Source of the DNA: Methanobacteriota archaeon
GTDB taxonomy: Archaea > Thermoplasmatota > Thermoplasmata > RBG-16-68-12
Assembly: GCA_005878325.1 (NCBI GenBank)
Contig: VBMR01000083.1
Span: 1-5,835 of the forward strand
Reading direction: 5' to 3'
DNA length: 5,835 nt
Shown: one piece after another, positions 5,110-5,835 of the stretch
How the letters are laid out: each line of letters starts with the position of its first letter
Numbering within the stretch: the stretch's first letter is position 1
Made by a program: the position numbers and the translations under genes
Notes under the pieces: model-generated
The model's input: the letters and a program-made list of their open reading frames with translations, nothing else
What the model was told of the DNA's origin: nothing
The model's database searches: none

Positions 5110-5835
5110 TTATCCGTTGGACCGCGCGAGGACCACGCGACCCAAGCGCTCGATCGCGTCGCGGTCACGGAGCCGGCATCGGACGACGACCTCGATGCGG
5201 TCGGGTCCGTGCACCGCGCTCACGACCTCCCCGTGTTCGTACAGCCAATGCAACTTCCCGGAGGCCCCCGCGTCCTGTGCCAGGATGATGTGGAGTTCGA
5301 GAGGGAGGGCGAAGGCTCGATGAATCGCCTCCCGCAGTTCCGCCAGGCCGCGCCCGTCCTGCACGGAGATCGCGAGCGGCACCCGATGGAACTCCGAGTC
5401 TGTCAAGAGTCGGGCCATGTCCGCGATCCGCTCCGGCGGCAGGCGGTCGACCTTCGTCAGGATCGGAAGGACGGCGTCCGACGAGACCTTCGGGAACAAC
5501 GTGCGCGCGGCTAGCCGCACTTTGCGTCGGATTTCGGCGTCCGGATCCGTCGCGTCGATGAGCAGCAGGACGAGGTCCGCGTGCAGGATCTCTTCGAGGG
5601 TCGCGTGGAACGCCTCGACCATCCAGAAGGGCACGCCGTCGACGAAGCCGATTGTATCCGTCAGCAAGATCCGGCGGCGGGTGCCGGTCAGGCTGCGGGT
5701 TGTCGTCGCGAGCGTGGAGAACATCCGGTCTTCGACCAGGAGGTGCTCGTCCGCGAGGACGTTCAGGAGGGAGGACTTGCCCGCGTTCGCGTATCCCGCG
5801 AGGGCGACGAGATGGTATCCGCGATCCTTCCGGAC
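5110..5835 (-). CDS. hflX: GTPase HflX, 5' end outside window
   Basis: HflX is a ribosome-associated GTPase; in characterised bacteria it splits or rescues stalled 70S ribosomes under stress. The visible part is 241 residues ending in TAA at 5110-5112. It contains the G1 loop GYANAGKSS (14-22), the switch I region ATTTR (43-47), G3 DTIGF (60-64), the HflX-typical VEAFHATLEEILHADLVLLLIDATDP (74-98) and G4 TKVD (127-130). A C-terminal HflX domain follows (LELHIILAQD...KLHWLYEHGEVVSAVHG). G4 has Thr in place of the usual Asn, which is tolerated in many GTPases. The N-terminal HflX domain is beyond the window. Orientation is convergent with the small membrane-protein gene, with no bases between the two stop codons. 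Confidence 0.94.
   Translation of the reverse strand, partial: VRKDRGYHLVALAGYANAGKSSLLNVLADEHLLVEDRMFSTLATTTRSLTGTRRRILLTDTIGFVDGVPFWMVEAFHATLEEILHADLVLLLIDATDPDAEIRRKVRLAARTLFPKVSSDAVLPILTKVDRLPPERIADMARLLTDSEFHRVPLAISVQDGRGLAELREAIHRAFALPLELHIILAQDAGASGKLHWLYEHGEVVSAVHGPDRIEVVVRCRLRDRDAIERLGRVVLARSNG

Noticed and set aside
5443..5454. Thr in the G4 motif (TKVD) of HflX as a sign of lost GTP specificity
   Set aside because: Thr at this position is common in working GTPases, and the other GTPase motifs are intact.

Overview
This GC-rich window carries four protein-coding genes, two of them cut by the window edges. The centrepiece fills 1..3371 on the minus strand. It is a class II (adenosylcobalamin-dependent) ribonucleotide reductase, nrdJ, whose single continuous reading frame is interrupted by two in-frame inteins of 353 and 412 residues. 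Each intein sits immediately before a catalytic cysteine: the Cys of LSA|CFVLP and the Cys of NP|CGEQPLLP. Both carry intact N-terminal splicing blocks and two LAGLIDADG-type endonuclease motifs with their acidic residues.

Layout from left to right: nrdJ (minus, 1..3371, 3' end outside the window) with intein 2 at 204..1439 and intein 1 at 1989..3047. A 219-base leader/intergenic region follows (3372..3590), with a strong Shine-Dalgarno sequence, a hairpin overlapping it, and a repeated octamer further upstream. Next is gcvT, the glycine-cleavage T-protein (minus, 3591..4781). A divergent small membrane-protein gene lies at 4831..5109 (plus). Last is the C-terminal two thirds or so of the GTPase hflX (minus, 5110..5835, 5' end outside the window), whose stop codon directly abuts that of the small gene.

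The organism is not certain. GC-rich coding, an apparently leaderless small gene, a stand-alone gcvT and a B12-dependent NrdJ with LAGLIDADG inteins would suit an archaeon, perhaps of the Thermoplasmatota, but a bacterium is not excluded. This is inference from gene style, not from a marker gene.

Functionally, NrdJ makes deoxyribonucleotides, GcvT feeds one-carbon units into tetrahydrofolate, and HflX acts on ribosomes. They do not form an obvious pathway cluster. gcvT and nrdJ share a strand but are 219 bases apart, so nrdJ probably has its own control region. NrdJ cannot be active until both inteins are removed, because each separates a catalytic cysteine from its upstream sequence. Hand-counted codon use differs between inteins and exteins, which fits the inteins being mobile DNA that arrived by homing.
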